The notes under the pieces were generated by a model. That model searched no databases, was not told where the DNA came from, and saw only the letters and a program-made list of their open reading frames with translations. Both the position numbers and the translations under genes were made by a program. A DNA stretch of 64,000 nt from assembly GCF_003286085.1 (NCBI RefSeq), contig NW_020825350.1, positions 248,001 through 312,000 on the forward strand, in the 5' to 3' direction. The number at the start of each line of letters is the position of its first letter. The first letter of the stretch is position 1. The stretch comes from Drosophila persimilis (lineage: Eukaryota; Arthropoda; Insecta; Diptera; Drosophilidae). Below are positions 31,979 to 43,446 of this stretch, one piece after another.

Positions 31979-33743
31979 TCAGTCATCAGGTAACATTGTT
32001 TTGAACACAACTACAGTAACAGAAGCTGAGGTCGCGGGCGTGCGCTGGGGCCCACGTGTGGGCGTGGCAGTGGCTGTGGCTGTGGCAGTGGCATTCCTAT
32101 TATTATTACTATTGTTGTAATTCTTGTTGTTGTTGTTGCTGTTGGTATTGGTATTGGTATTGGTATTGTTTTGTGGTGCTGGTGTGGATGTTGTTCTTGC
32201 TGTTGTTGTTCTTGTGGTTGTGGTTGTGGTTCTTGGTGGTGGTGCTAATGTTGCTTGTGATTGTTGTGTCGTCGTCGTCATCATCATTCCTGTTGCTGGC
32301 GTCGTCGACACGGCAGTCCATTGTTGTTGCTGCATTGCTGCGCGAGATGATAATGAAGTCGATGCTGATGTTGTTGTTGATGGTGATGATGATGATGATG
32401 ATGATGATGGTGTTGCAGTTGCAGTTGCTGTAGGAGCTATCTGGGGCATGGCACTGTCCAAAAGTGGCAGCTCATCATCGGTCTGTGTGTGCATGTCGGC
32501 AGTGTGGATAGCTACTGATAGTCCACCCGTTGCTACGTCACTAGTTGTTCCTGTGCGGGTGCGGGTGCGGCTGCTACAGTGGCCGTTGAGCAGCCGCGCC
32601 GATGTTCGATCTGGCAACGGTATTGGACAATGTTATGGACCGCAAAGCTCACGATTGTTTCTGCTTACCATTTGCCATCTGACTTTGGCTCTGACCGTGA
32701 CTCTGACTGTGACCCAGCTTGTCGCTCAACGTGGCTGTTGCTGTTGATGTTGCTGTGGCTGTAGCTGTTGCAGATGGCAATTGTTTGGTTACTGACGTCG
32801 CCATGCCCGTTCCCGTTCCTGTTACCGCTCCCAATCCCATTCCCAATCCTTTTGTGGCAGTGTTGCTTGTAAAATTGATTATCCTTCTGGGCAGTTTCTG
32901 TTGCTGTTGCAACGCCAGCAATTGCTGCTTCTGCTGGCGTGCAGTGGCAATCTCACTTAGATTGGCCAATGTCACCGCCGTCTTCAGCACGTGGGCAGGT
33001 GTCGGTGACGTGGGCATCGTCTTGGTCTTGGTCAATGCCGTGGCTACCGCCGTGGCAGTTGCTGGTGCTATTTCCGAGGATGTTGCGGCTGGCATGGGGC
33101 GATGTGACATTAAGGCCGTTTGTAGAATTGATGTATATTGATGTTGTTGTTGCTGTTGCTGCTGTTGTTGCTGCTGTGGTTGTTGTTGCAGTTGTTTATG
33201 CTCAAGTCTTTTGCTCTCTTCTAAACTGTTGCCGCTGTGGTAGCTGCCGCTGCCGCTGCTGCTGCTGTTGTTGCTGTGGGAGTAGTCCATGGCAGTGTCG
33301 TTGGCTGTGGTCGATGATCGTGCAATCTGCTCGGCAGCTGCCGTGAGGGTGGCCAAAGTGGCCGCCGCCCCACTCAGCAGCGAAGTCTTCAATATGGACG
33401 TGGACGTTGACGTTGACGTTGACGTGGGGGTGGATGTTGGCCTGCCCTGCAACTGCGGCTGCAACTGCGGCTGCTGCTGCTGCTGCTGCTCCCTGGGGAT
33501 CCCGATTTCGATTTTAATCTTGGGCAGGTCCCGCAGCTGAGCCTGCTGGGTCGTCCGGCTCCTGCGCCGCACTGCCGCTGCTCCTGCTGACTGCTCCTGC
33601 TCCTGCTGTTGCTGCTGCTGCTGCTGCCGCTCCTGCACCGCCTCCGTAAGTGCAGCAGGTGGTCCGCGTGAAGTCGGAGATGGTGCTGGGGCTGGTGCTG
33701 GAAGGTGGTTGGTGGTGGGCAGCAGGCCGTGCTCAAGCATCTG
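31979..33743 (-). CDS. Hr4: In-frame C-terminal extension of Hr4 beyond TAG
   Basis: After the TAG at 33746-33744 the same frame continues 33743-32669 (358 codons plus one base). It ends at a canonical donor (gtaagc), crosses a 58-nt intron (32668-32611, acceptor gttgccag) and continues 32610-31979 to TGA, for 568 residues in all. It begins Gln-Met-Leu-Glu-His-Gly and is rich in Gln, Thr, Ala and Asn, with non-repetitive parts such as RDLPKIKIEIGIP and KLPRRIINFTS. It repeats a motif also found in the core receptor (TSILKTSLL, TSILQTALM, HVLKTAVTL, VVFKTML). It could be reached by stop-codon readthrough, or by splicing exon 4 (phase 0 end at 33939) to the AG at 33742-33741, which would skip the last 26 LBD residues. 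It has no recognised domain. Confidence 0.6.
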
Positions 33744-35205
33744 CTACCTTATGCTCGCCGAGTTGAGCACGAAGGGCACATAGAACATTTTGCTCTCGAG
33801 CAACAGGCTGGCAGCAGCCTGGATCTACAGGGGACACAGATTGGGAAGAGATGGGAGATCGGGGAGGAAGGATTAGTGGATGCTTGTCATCGAGATCGAG
33901 CGGGATCAAGAGAGTTGGAGCTCTGGAGTTAGACCTACCTCTGGTATGTGCGAGAGCAGCTCGCTCAGCCTCGCCTGGGGGTTCTGGGGCGACGAGTTCT
34001 GAAGGTAGGAGCGAAGCACCTGGATATACCGCTCCTGAATGCTTTCCAGTTCCACTTCTGCTGAGGAGGACAAGGACAAGAGGAGACGGCATGAGAACAC
34101 CCTTTTGGGATGGGGGATAAGACGTGCTCACGTACCTTTGTTCAGGAGAATGTAGACCTTGAGGCAGACGTACTCCTCCATCTTGAGCTTGATGCGCCGG
34201 AACATGATCGTGATCTGGGTCATCTTGTCCACCATGTGGCCGACGTCCAGCTTCAGCTGCTCCATGGCGATGGGCTGGCCCATCAGCGTGGTCAGGCAGG
34301 TCTGCAGGGTGCTCAAATGGGAGTTGACCTCGCTCACGAATTCCGGATCGTCCTTATGCAGGGGCTGGGCGGGCGAGGACATCGACATTGAGGTCTGCGT
34401 GGGCGTCGGCGTGGAGGCGGGTGAGCCATGACGACTTCCATGGTTGTTGGCATTGCCGACTCCGGCTCCGGCTCCGACTGATGCTCCCGTGGCCGCTGAT
34501 CCCGCTCCGGATTGGCTGGAGCGCTTGCCGTGCAGCGCTTGGTAGGCGGCAGTGGTGAGGATAAGGATCTCGTGCCACTTGTCGGTCAGCAGCTTGGTGT
34601 GGATCTCCACGGGGATCTCCAGGTAGAAGGGCAGCTTCTTCGTCCACGATACCAGCTTGTGCACGATCGAGTCGCCGATGTTGCACAGCTTCTCGCTGAT
34701 CTCCGATTTGTCCTCGAGGAACTCGCTGAAGTGCGGCAGCGTGGCGATGTCCTCCATGGCGTCGCAGTCGATCAGTGTCTGGATCATGGCCAACGCGTGC
34801 TCGTACGAGATTTGTCTGTCCTTGGACGAGCTCACCGCCGAGTCCAGCCGATGGCGCAGGTGCACTATCTCGCTGGGATTGGTCAGGGCCGTCTTCAGTA
34901 TGGTGCCGTTCATCAGGTGCGGCGGCAGCGATGGCTGTGCGGCTGCACCGCCCCCAGCGGGATGTGGATGGTGGTTGTGGTGCTGCTGTCCCTGTCCCTG
35001 TCCTTGCTGCTGCTGCTGCCCCTGCTGCAGGGGCGAGCTAAGGGACAGATGCGGTGACGATTGCTGCTGTTGCTGCTGCTGCTGCTGGGCCGGGCTGTGC
35101 ATCGGCTGCGCTTGAAGCAGTTCCGACTTAAGCACGGGCCCCAGGAACATGGGCTTCATGTCCACGCCGCCGCCCATCAGCTTTGACTGTTGCTGCTGCT
35201 GCTGT

Positions 35206-35237
<32 letters not shown>

Positions 35238-38200
35238 CTGGTGCTGATGCTGGGCCGCGGCTGCCACGGCGGCTGCCAGTTGCTGCTGCTGCGGCGAGAG
35301 CAGGTGGTGGGGCGAGAGCTGGGCCTGCAATTGCTGCTGATGCTGGTTGTGGTGGTGCTGCTGGTGGTGCTGCTGATGCTGCTGGTGTTGCTGGTGCTGG
35401 TGGTGATGGTGGATGGGCGAGTGCATCTGCTGCTGCTGCTGGTGCTGCTGCTGCTGTTGCTGTTGCTGCTGTTGCTGCTGGGCGGCCTGCTGCTGCTGCT
35501 GCTTCTGATTCGTCTTCTTGTGCTTCTTGTACTTGACCTTGTACAGGTTGTAGACGGCGCCGCTGTTGCGTCCGCCTGGCATGCGGTCCTCCCGAACGGC
35601 TGCCGCAGAGAAGAGAGTAGACAAAGATTAGCAAAAGACAGGCGAAAACAGGAAGGCGCAAGGAGTAGGGCCAGTGTTCCTGACAGATGGGAAGAGTTCC
35701 CTTCAGGATGTCCTAGGGAATAGGGTACTATAATTCTTCTTTCTGCTACTGACCAATCCACAGATCTAAGTATTTATCTGCGTTGGATAATATTTGACAC
35801 CAACATCGATTGTGCGGCACAAGTGGACTCGGACCAGAGATTAAGATATAGTAAGATATTACCTAAGACACAAGTCCCGAATCGATCGACAAATGAACGT
35901 GTCCGTTCGCTTATGGCACATTTTTACACAGAATCAGGTTCTGTGGCTATCGGAAATTATCGGGAAATGGGAGGGAAAAGAGAAGCTCAAGCCAAAGGCT
36001 GGCAAGGAGAACAGGCTTGAATTAGGAAATTTGTATCTCCACAATTTGAAACAGGTAGGGCTAGAAACCTGTAGATTCTGTGAACTGGAGCAGAACACAC
36101 CGGAGCCATTCCCAAGGGCATGTCCTGCAATCTATAGAAGGACTTCTCAACATTTGGGGGCAGCAAGAGTGCCCCCTCCATACACAGGATAAGCCTACAC
36201 ATACTATAAAATCCATCCACATGCGAGTGGCAGTTACTGGGATAATAATAAGATAAAGTCCGGACTGCTTGCGGGTCCTTTCGACGTCTGTTTCTACGCA
36301 AAACTGTTCGGAGGTCAACATCAAGTGCCATGTTGTTCGGCATTACACAAGTTTTGGGGATATGGTCTGAATATTGAATATCTCTCAAGGTTCACTCCTG
36401 AGTGGGGAAGATCGGATGGAAGCGGATAGTACTCACCCTGCAGCACCATGCCCTGCTCAATGCATTTCTTAAATCGACAATACTGACAACGGTTGCGCTG
36501 TGCTTTGGTTATTTCGCAGGTGCCGTCCGCCACGCAGGTGTAGACGCGTCGGTTCTGCACCGTGCGCTTGAAGAAGCCCTTGCAGCTGTGGATGAAAAGT
36601 ATGGGGAGGGTGGGGGCGATGGGGGGAGGATTAGTCTCTGGTGTGGGTGCTGCTGCCATCTCCAAGGCGTGGGCAAAAACTTACCCCTCGCAGGTGATGA
36701 TGCCGTAGTGCAGGCCAGTTGCCTTGTCCTCGCAGATCATGCAAACCAGAGGCTGTTCGTCCTCGTCCGTGGGCTCGTGCGGCGCGTCGAGGCCCCCGCC
36801 TCGGCCGCCGGCTCCGCCCGCACCCACTCCGCCCACGCCGGACGAGTTGGAGCTGCCCCACTGCTGCTGGGCGCTGAGGTTCAGCGCCTGGAGCTGACCG
36901 GGCGGCAGCTGCGAGTAGTCGCCCGCCCACAGCCGCTCCATATTGAGGGCGTGAGGGGTGCGGAAAGGATGGGGGCGCGACCGCATGTCCTGAATGCGGC
37001 TCTGTCCGAGGGAGAGGAGCAGCTGGGCCGCCTCTTCGTTGTTCTGCGGCCCCGCGCTCGACGACCCCGACGGTGTCAAAGATCCGCTACCCGATCCACC
37101 GCCGCCGGACGAGTGGGAGGGTGTGATGGAACCTGCGGAGGGCGACGGCAGTGCCGCCTGGAGGCAGTGCTGCACCTGACTGACCACGCCGCCCTGCTGC
37201 TGCTGCTGCTGTTGATGCTGCTGCTGCTGCTGTTGCTGCTGTTGTTGCTGCTGCTGCTGCTGTTGCTGGTGGGGCGACTGTGGCTGCTGCAGCTGCTGTT
37301 GCTGCGGATGTGGATGCGGATGGGAGTGGGGAGGTCCTTGGCCAGATGAGGGCGGCGGGGGCTCGTAGCCCCAGACCATGGTCCGGACGCCACAGCTCTC
37401 ACCCATGATGACGGTAGGCGTGCCGCGCGGCGGCGTCTGCGAGGGCGTCTGGGGGGACAGCTGCGACGAGGAGGACGACGACGAGGGGTGCGGCGACGGG
37501 CACTGTACCGAGCCGCCATTGCCTCCCACTCCGCCCACGCCACCACCAACGGGACGCAGGTTTCCCAGGGGGCCGCCAATCACCTCCGGCTTAACGCCAT
37601 TGATTCGCGCGTTGCTGAAGCAGACCATCCTTTGGGCGGCCACCGCCGCGGCCGCTGCTGCTCCGCCCGCGGACTGCATTAGATGGGGCAGGCCCACCGC
37701 CACCTGCTGGTGCACCTCGCTCTTCACCCGGAAGAGGATAGCCGCGTCCCGGTTGGGGTGGCGCAGGGAGAGCGACGAATGCATCAGTGCCAGCGCCTGC
37801 GGTGGCGGCTCTCTCTGCTGCTGCTGCTGGTGGTGCTGCTGTTGCTGCTGCTGCTGCTGGTGGTGCTGCATGTGCGGCGACTGCTGCTGATGGTGCGGCG
37901 AGAGGTGCCGCTGTGTTCCCGTGTGTGTTCCCGCATTCGGCTCCTTCTTCACCCGCACCAGGGAGTGGGGCGAGTGCTGCTGCTGCTGCTGCTGGTGGGG
38001 CGATTGCTGCTGCTGCTGTTGCTGGCCGAGTAGGTGATGCAGGTGGAGCTGTTGCTGCTGGGTGAGGTGCTGCATGGACTGGCTGAGCAGGTGCTGCGGA
38101 CTCTGGCCCAGCTGCAGCTCCATTGGCGGGCTGTTCTTCCGCAGGGTCAGCGGCTGTGTCAGTTGCTGGTGCAGGTGGTGCGTCTGGACGATGGCCGTGG

Positions 38201-39671
38201 ACAGCCCGTGCCCGCTGCCGCTCAGCGGTCCGTGGGAGAGCTGACCCACGCCCAGGGGCGGACTGGCCCGGCTCAAATGCTGCTGGGAGGAGCTGATGGA
38301 CGAGGAGGATTCGCGATCCCGATCCCGATCCCGGTCTCTATCCCGCTCTCGCTCCCGTTCTCTGTCTCTGTCTCGATCCCTGTCTCGTTCCCTCTCCCTC
38401 TCCCGCTCCCGCTCTCGTTGTGTGTTGGAGGTGGAGGTGGAGGTGGAGGAGGGGGATCCAGGTGGCGGTGGCTCTGACTTGATTCGCGACGGGGTGACCA
38501 GCACCGTCACATGCCCGGCCGCTGCCGCCGCAGCCGCCGCTGCCGCTGCTGTCGCTGCCGCCTTGCTCTCCTGCTCCCTCTCGCGCTCCCGCTGCTGATG
38601 GAAGGCGAGCATCTTGGTGGAGACGGTGAGCAGGCGCTCCTCCTTGACGGATCGGATCACGCTCAGATTGACCTCGCCCGGGCTCTGCTTGCTGCTAGCT
38701 GAGGAGGCGGAGGCGGTGGCGGTGCCGGAGGAGCAGGTGGAGGTGGAGGACGAGAGGACACCGTTGGTGGGTCCGGTGTGGGGCCGCTGTCCCGTTGTCG
38801 TCGAGGGCTTCTCCTCCAGGGAGTCGGGCGAGGCACGACTGCTGCCACCGCCATTGCTCGAACTGGATGCCCCGCCCCCGTTGTTATGAGGCGGCGTTGG
38901 GGGGGCCCGCGTCCCAGCGCCCCCTCCGTTGGCTGATCCTCCGCTGGGTGCTCCTGCAGTGCCCCCCGCTTCCGACGAGGGCGGGCTGCTGGATCGCGCA
39001 TGGTGCTCCGTAGGCGGCGGTGACATCGCCGAGGAGGCGGCCGCCGTCGTCACCGCGCTGCTGGAGGAGTGAATCTCTGAGTGCTCCTTTTTGATACTTG
39101 CTCCGGAGCCGGCTGCCTGGCCGGCCTTGGATGTGATGGTGATGGTGCTGCTGCTGGGGCAGGAGGCGGACAGCGAGGATGACGAAGATGTGGCGGAGGA
39201 GGAGGACGTCGACGACGACAGCGATGATGTGGAGGAGGAAGCTACCGCCGATATGGACGTGGACACGGAGTGAGCTGCCGATGCCGCTGTTGTTCCGCCT
39301 CCGCCTCCAGATCCCGTTCCCGCTCCCGCTCCCGCTGACGCTGACGCCGCTGCCAGGGACACGGACACCGCCACCGACGCGGCCGAGGCCGACGTCGTGA
39401 GTGGCAGGGGCAGGGGCAGGGCCATGGGCAGCGGAAGGCTCAGTGGCAGCGGCAGTGGCAGCGGCAGGGCTAGGGGAAGCGCGCCGGCTGAGCCGCTGTC
39501 GCAGAGCTTCGGGGACATCGGCGCCAGGAGGTCCGGCGACGAGGTCGATGTGTCCGCAATGGACTCTCCGTCACTGCTGCATCTCGAATCGATTTTCCGG
39601 CGTTTGAGTTTGAGGTCTTGAAAAAGGCTCATTTTATCGAGCTCGCTGTACGGGCCACGGCTCAGTGTCAT
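33744..39671 (-). CDS. Hr4: Hr4 (DHR4), GCNF-type orphan nuclear receptor
   Basis: Zinc-finger transcription factor of the NR6A family. In Drosophila it controls ecdysone-pulse timing and early-gene repression. Coding exons (minus): 39671-36685, 36585-36437, 35599-34136, 34060-33939 and 33824-33744, giving 1,600 residues to TAG. The N-terminal 970 residues are low-complexity (Ser, Gln, Ala, His) after the conserved start [20 protein letters not shown]. The DNA-binding domain begins at about residue 977: first finger [20 protein letters not shown], split by an intron after the Gly, then P-box region CKGFFKRT and second finger [21 protein letters not shown]-terminal extension follows. Several polyQ/His runs precede the ligand-binding domain (about 1,290-1,600; [16 protein letters not shown] to [13 protein letters not shown]). 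ATG 39671 lies 5 nt after a strong acceptor, so all transcripts probably splice in from upstream exons. Confidence 0.93.
35600..36436 (-). other. Hr4: Hr4 intron between the DNA-binding and LBD exons
   Basis: This 837-nt intron has donor gtgagt and acceptor ctgcggcag. It contains one copy of the roughly 30-bp motif shared with three other places in the locus (35,888-35,925). No coding sequence seen. Confidence 0.65.
35888..35925 (+). repeat. Dispersed ~30-bp motif, copy 1
   Basis: Plus-strand core gtccgttcgcttatggcaca followed by ttttta. It lies in the Hr4 intron and matches the copies at about 40,583, 51,033 and 61,273. Confidence 0.5.
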
Positions 39672-39676
39672 AATTC

Positions 39677-42600
39677 CTGTTCGGTGTTCGATGGCGGCCG
39701 GGGAAAGGAGGGCGGAAATGGGAAGAAAAGACACGAAATTAGTTGGGGACTCAAGCTGAGATCGGTTCAGGGTCAGGACTCTGGCCTCTGGAGCACCAGA
39801 CTTAGGCTTACACTTAGGCTTAGGCTAGGGGGAGATTCCACTGGAGGCCCGGACCCGATTGGACCGATATTGCATATAATCATATGCATTTATGTACATA
39901 CAGGAATGTATATAACTTTACTCCAAGGTTGTGTTTAAATCAATTCTATATTATATATCAAAACGTAGAAAACGCATCCTCCAATCCCATCTCTTTTTAT
40001 GTAATATGCCTTTGAGGTCTTGCCGCTTTCTTTCTCAAACAAGGCACATTCGGGCAGGACGCGAATGACGTCGATTCGATGTACAAAAAGTTACCATAAG
40101 TGAATGGCTTCTATTACTTCCCACGAAACAAACTACATGGAGCTTACAACCTCTTGGCTATCCAATTCGAACATCTTAAATGCATTTTGTTATCCTTTGT
40201 TTGGTTAGACCTTTCCTTAATCTAAGTCTAAAAAGTTTTCAACATCCGAGGGACCCAAAAATATGAACATTTATAAATTAACGATAAGAATACTCCATGG
40301 AATAACTTTAGGAAAATCCCATGTGAAACTATGAGATCAGATCTCTCCAACAACTACTCTAATTCAACGATGTGACCGTGTTACTGGTTAATTATTGATC
40401 TTAAAAGTTCCTAAATAAGATGGGAAATATACATGTAATTAATGCTTAAATTAAATCCTAAATCATTTTATTAAACAGAAAACTATCCCGATTCGAACAA
40501 AATTACAAGAACAAACTCCACGTCGTAAAGGAGGTTACTTTGTTATATCTGATATTGATATTATTCAATGATCTCTCTCAAAAGTGCGCTGCACAAATGA
40601 CGCATAAGTGAACGGACATAATGGCACGAACAGCGATCATTCGCCTCGAGCGAAGATATACCCAAATGATGAGATTCCATATCGGATTTAAAACATACTC
40701 GTATATTTCTGGCTCTTTTCTTCGTCCTGTTTCTAGCTGTGGACCCGAGCCAAAAGTAACGATTGTGAGGAGTTCTCTCCAAGTTAAAACCAGGAACGGA
40801 CATTCTATAATATTACAGGTAGAAATTGAAACAAGTGTAACAATATCCCCAGCTACTCGCAGAAATTCCTTTAATTGTATGATATTTTCCCTGATCCCTG
40901 ATCCTAAGGCGCCCAAAGAGGGCGAAGCCTCTCGAAACCATATCCACATCCATATCAATCTTTCATGCAGATCACATGCATATGCATAAGTTCGCATTTT
41001 TATTTGTTGCGGAAGTTTCTACTTTGTGGTTTCTGTGCGATGTTGATGGAATATAAACAAATAACAAAAATTTGCATTTACTTCCCTTCCACAGAGCGCA
41101 CAGATACAGATCCAAAACAAAAAACAAAAAAAGAACAGATGATGATGGTTGGGGCTCGAACAGGTGACGGATCGGACAAAGCGCGAGCTTCCAAGTGCAG
41201 AACTGGTTAGGACAAGATTCGCCGACTCCGATTCGCCGCGCAAATCAACTTGAGAGATCGGCACTTGATCGGTCTGGGCCAGTTCCCACCCAAGGGGTCG
41301 AGCCTCTTCGTCTGATATCAGAGATCGCAGCGATCCAGAGATTACAATACAACGGTCTGGAGTTCGATCTGGAGCTGGATTAGGAGTCGGAGTTGGTGTG
41401 GCACTTGCACAGAAATTCTCTCCCTCCCAGTCTCACACTCTCCGACGCACTCTCTCCAGTCGCTTTGGTCGGTCACTGGTGCGTTGGCCCAGCAACGACA
41501 TTTCCATCTCTCTCCCGTCCCGCCTCCCGCCTCCCGTCTCCCGTACGGGTGCGTGAATGTGTGCGCATTGCGCGTGTATCTATCTAATGGCGATTTCTTC
41601 ACGCACACTCAGAACTTCGGCTCCAAATGCCCCCCACACACGAACGGCGATCGGCACTCGGCACTCGGCACTCGGCTCTCTCTCTCTCTCTCTCTCTGTC
41701 TGTCTGTCTGCCCGAACGCGTCGGCTCAGTCGATGACGACCGACGACCGACGACTGGGGAACGACTACAATGTCGTTTGTGTGTGTATTTTTAAAATTTG
41801 ACCTATTTTCATTATCAAGCGCAAGATTATTCTAAACAATAAAACCATGCGTGCCTCTCTATGTATATCTTTCGTCAGTGTAGGCGCGTGGAGCCCACAT
41901 ATACATGCTATATGTATCTGTATCTGTATCTGTATCTGTATCTGTATCTGTGTGTATTTGGAGACATGCATATGGAAAATAGATATATGTATGTATGTAG
42001 ATATGGATATTCCCCCGTACAATCTTTGTTGTGTACCTGTTCCAGCTGAAGATCCACAGATCAACAGAAACTGCATTCCTATAAGGCAGGCAGGCAGACA
42101 GACAGTGTACATATGTATGGTACAAAGTTCTGTTCTGGTCTCTGGGATCACATCACAAAAGTTTCAAGTGCATTGGTAAAAAGAAAGTTAAGAACGACAC
42201 GAATAAACCCACAATGGCTACCATAAATCCGTTTCTTTATGGGAAATTGTGCCCCCTATCGGAGTATTCCGAGTACGAGAGAAATGATGAGATAATAATG
42301 TTCCAGGGGGTGGGGGGAATGTCCCTATTCAAAACGCACGAGTATCAAGTAGTTCGTGAACTTTCGATATGCATTCAATTGGAGTACTCCTACTTATTGC
42401 ATACACGAGTATTGTATGTGTATGTATATATGGCAGACAATAAGTATTTAATAAATATTTGCTTTGCTTAGTTGTTAGATAGTATATTTAGTCGATATTC
42501 CATAGATGGAACTGGGACGGCGGGCTGAGGGAGAGTCCAATGAGATTTCAATTTAATTACAATTATCAGACTCCCCAGCGGCTCTCTTGCTCCACTTCCA

Positions 42601-43446
42601 TCTCTGAAACTCTTAGTAGTAGGGGGGGGGGATTGGGGGTCTGGCGTGTGGTATGTCTACGGTTAGTGGTATTCTTTTGGTTTTGGGATATATTGTAGTC
42701 ACAAAATTACCTATGGATGTCATTGTAATTTGGTTTGTTCTTGTCTTTGCCAATTTCTCAAATTTGGATAAAAACAAAAAATTCTCTTCTTTGCCGATTG
42801 GTTTTGTTTTCTTGTTGGTGTTTCTTTTCTTTTGCATTTGTGTGTTGCTGCTGCTTTTGCTTTTGCTTTTGATTTTTTGCTTGTTGCTTGTTGTGTGTGT
42901 GTTTTGGTTTCTTGTTTTTTGTTTTGTTTTTGTTTCTGTTTCTGTTTTTGTTTTTGTTTTTGGTATTATTGTGACTGCAGGTTCAGGAAGCATCTAGACT
43001 GCCGCTGGCCGCTGCCTTGGGGCAGGGCAGGGTCCAGGCCACATGCATTTCCTACAGGGTGGTGGTTGTGGTGGTGGTGGTGGTGGTGCGGGGGGTGGTT
43101 GTGGTTGCCAATTTGTTCACGTTTTTTTTCACTTTTGGATTTTGAAATTTTGATCAATTTTCGTGTTTGTTTTCTTATTTTGTTCTGTTTGATTTGTTTG
43201 ACTAGAATTTTGTGGTAGAGGGTAGAGGGAATTAGATGAGAGGCTGTGCTTGAGGGTGTGGGCTGTGGGGGTGGGGGTGGGCGAGTGAGGGGGTGGTTGG
43301 TTGGGCGGCTGAGTGGCTGGGTGGTTGGGCGGTTCAAGAGGGATCAGATCACCATACGCTTTATGATTACGGGTGTGGGATGATGCGAAGAAAGAATATT
43401 GTACAATATATGGTAAAACAATACTAACGGCAAATGGGCGGCATAC
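39677..43446 (-). other. Hr4: Hr4 upstream intron
   Basis: If the 43.4-44.8 kb exon splices to 39676, this is a 3.77-kb intron. Its 3' end has a branch-point-like ctaat (about 39,739-39,743 on the minus strand) and a pyrimidine-rich tract before acceptor gaacag. It holds a (tgtatc)n tract near 41,916-41,951, CT repeats near 41,681-41,703 and T/G-rich DNA at 42,880-43,130. No other coding sequence is supported. Confidence 0.5.
40583..40621 (-). repeat. Dispersed ~30-bp motif, copy 2
   Basis: Minus-strand core gtccgttcacttatgcgtca followed by tttgtgcagcgca. It lies upstream of the main Hr4 exon. Confidence 0.5.

Noticed and set aside
35190-35723. Long plus-strand Leu/Ala-rich open frames opposite Hr4 exons
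   Set aside because: They are antisense readings of CAG/CTG repeats that encode polyGln on the minus strand.
39672-39734. Hr4 start at 39734
   Set aside because: The codon at 39734 is GTG, not ATG, and this stretch is the pyrimidine tract of the acceptor at 39677-39678. The first ATG of the exon is 39671.
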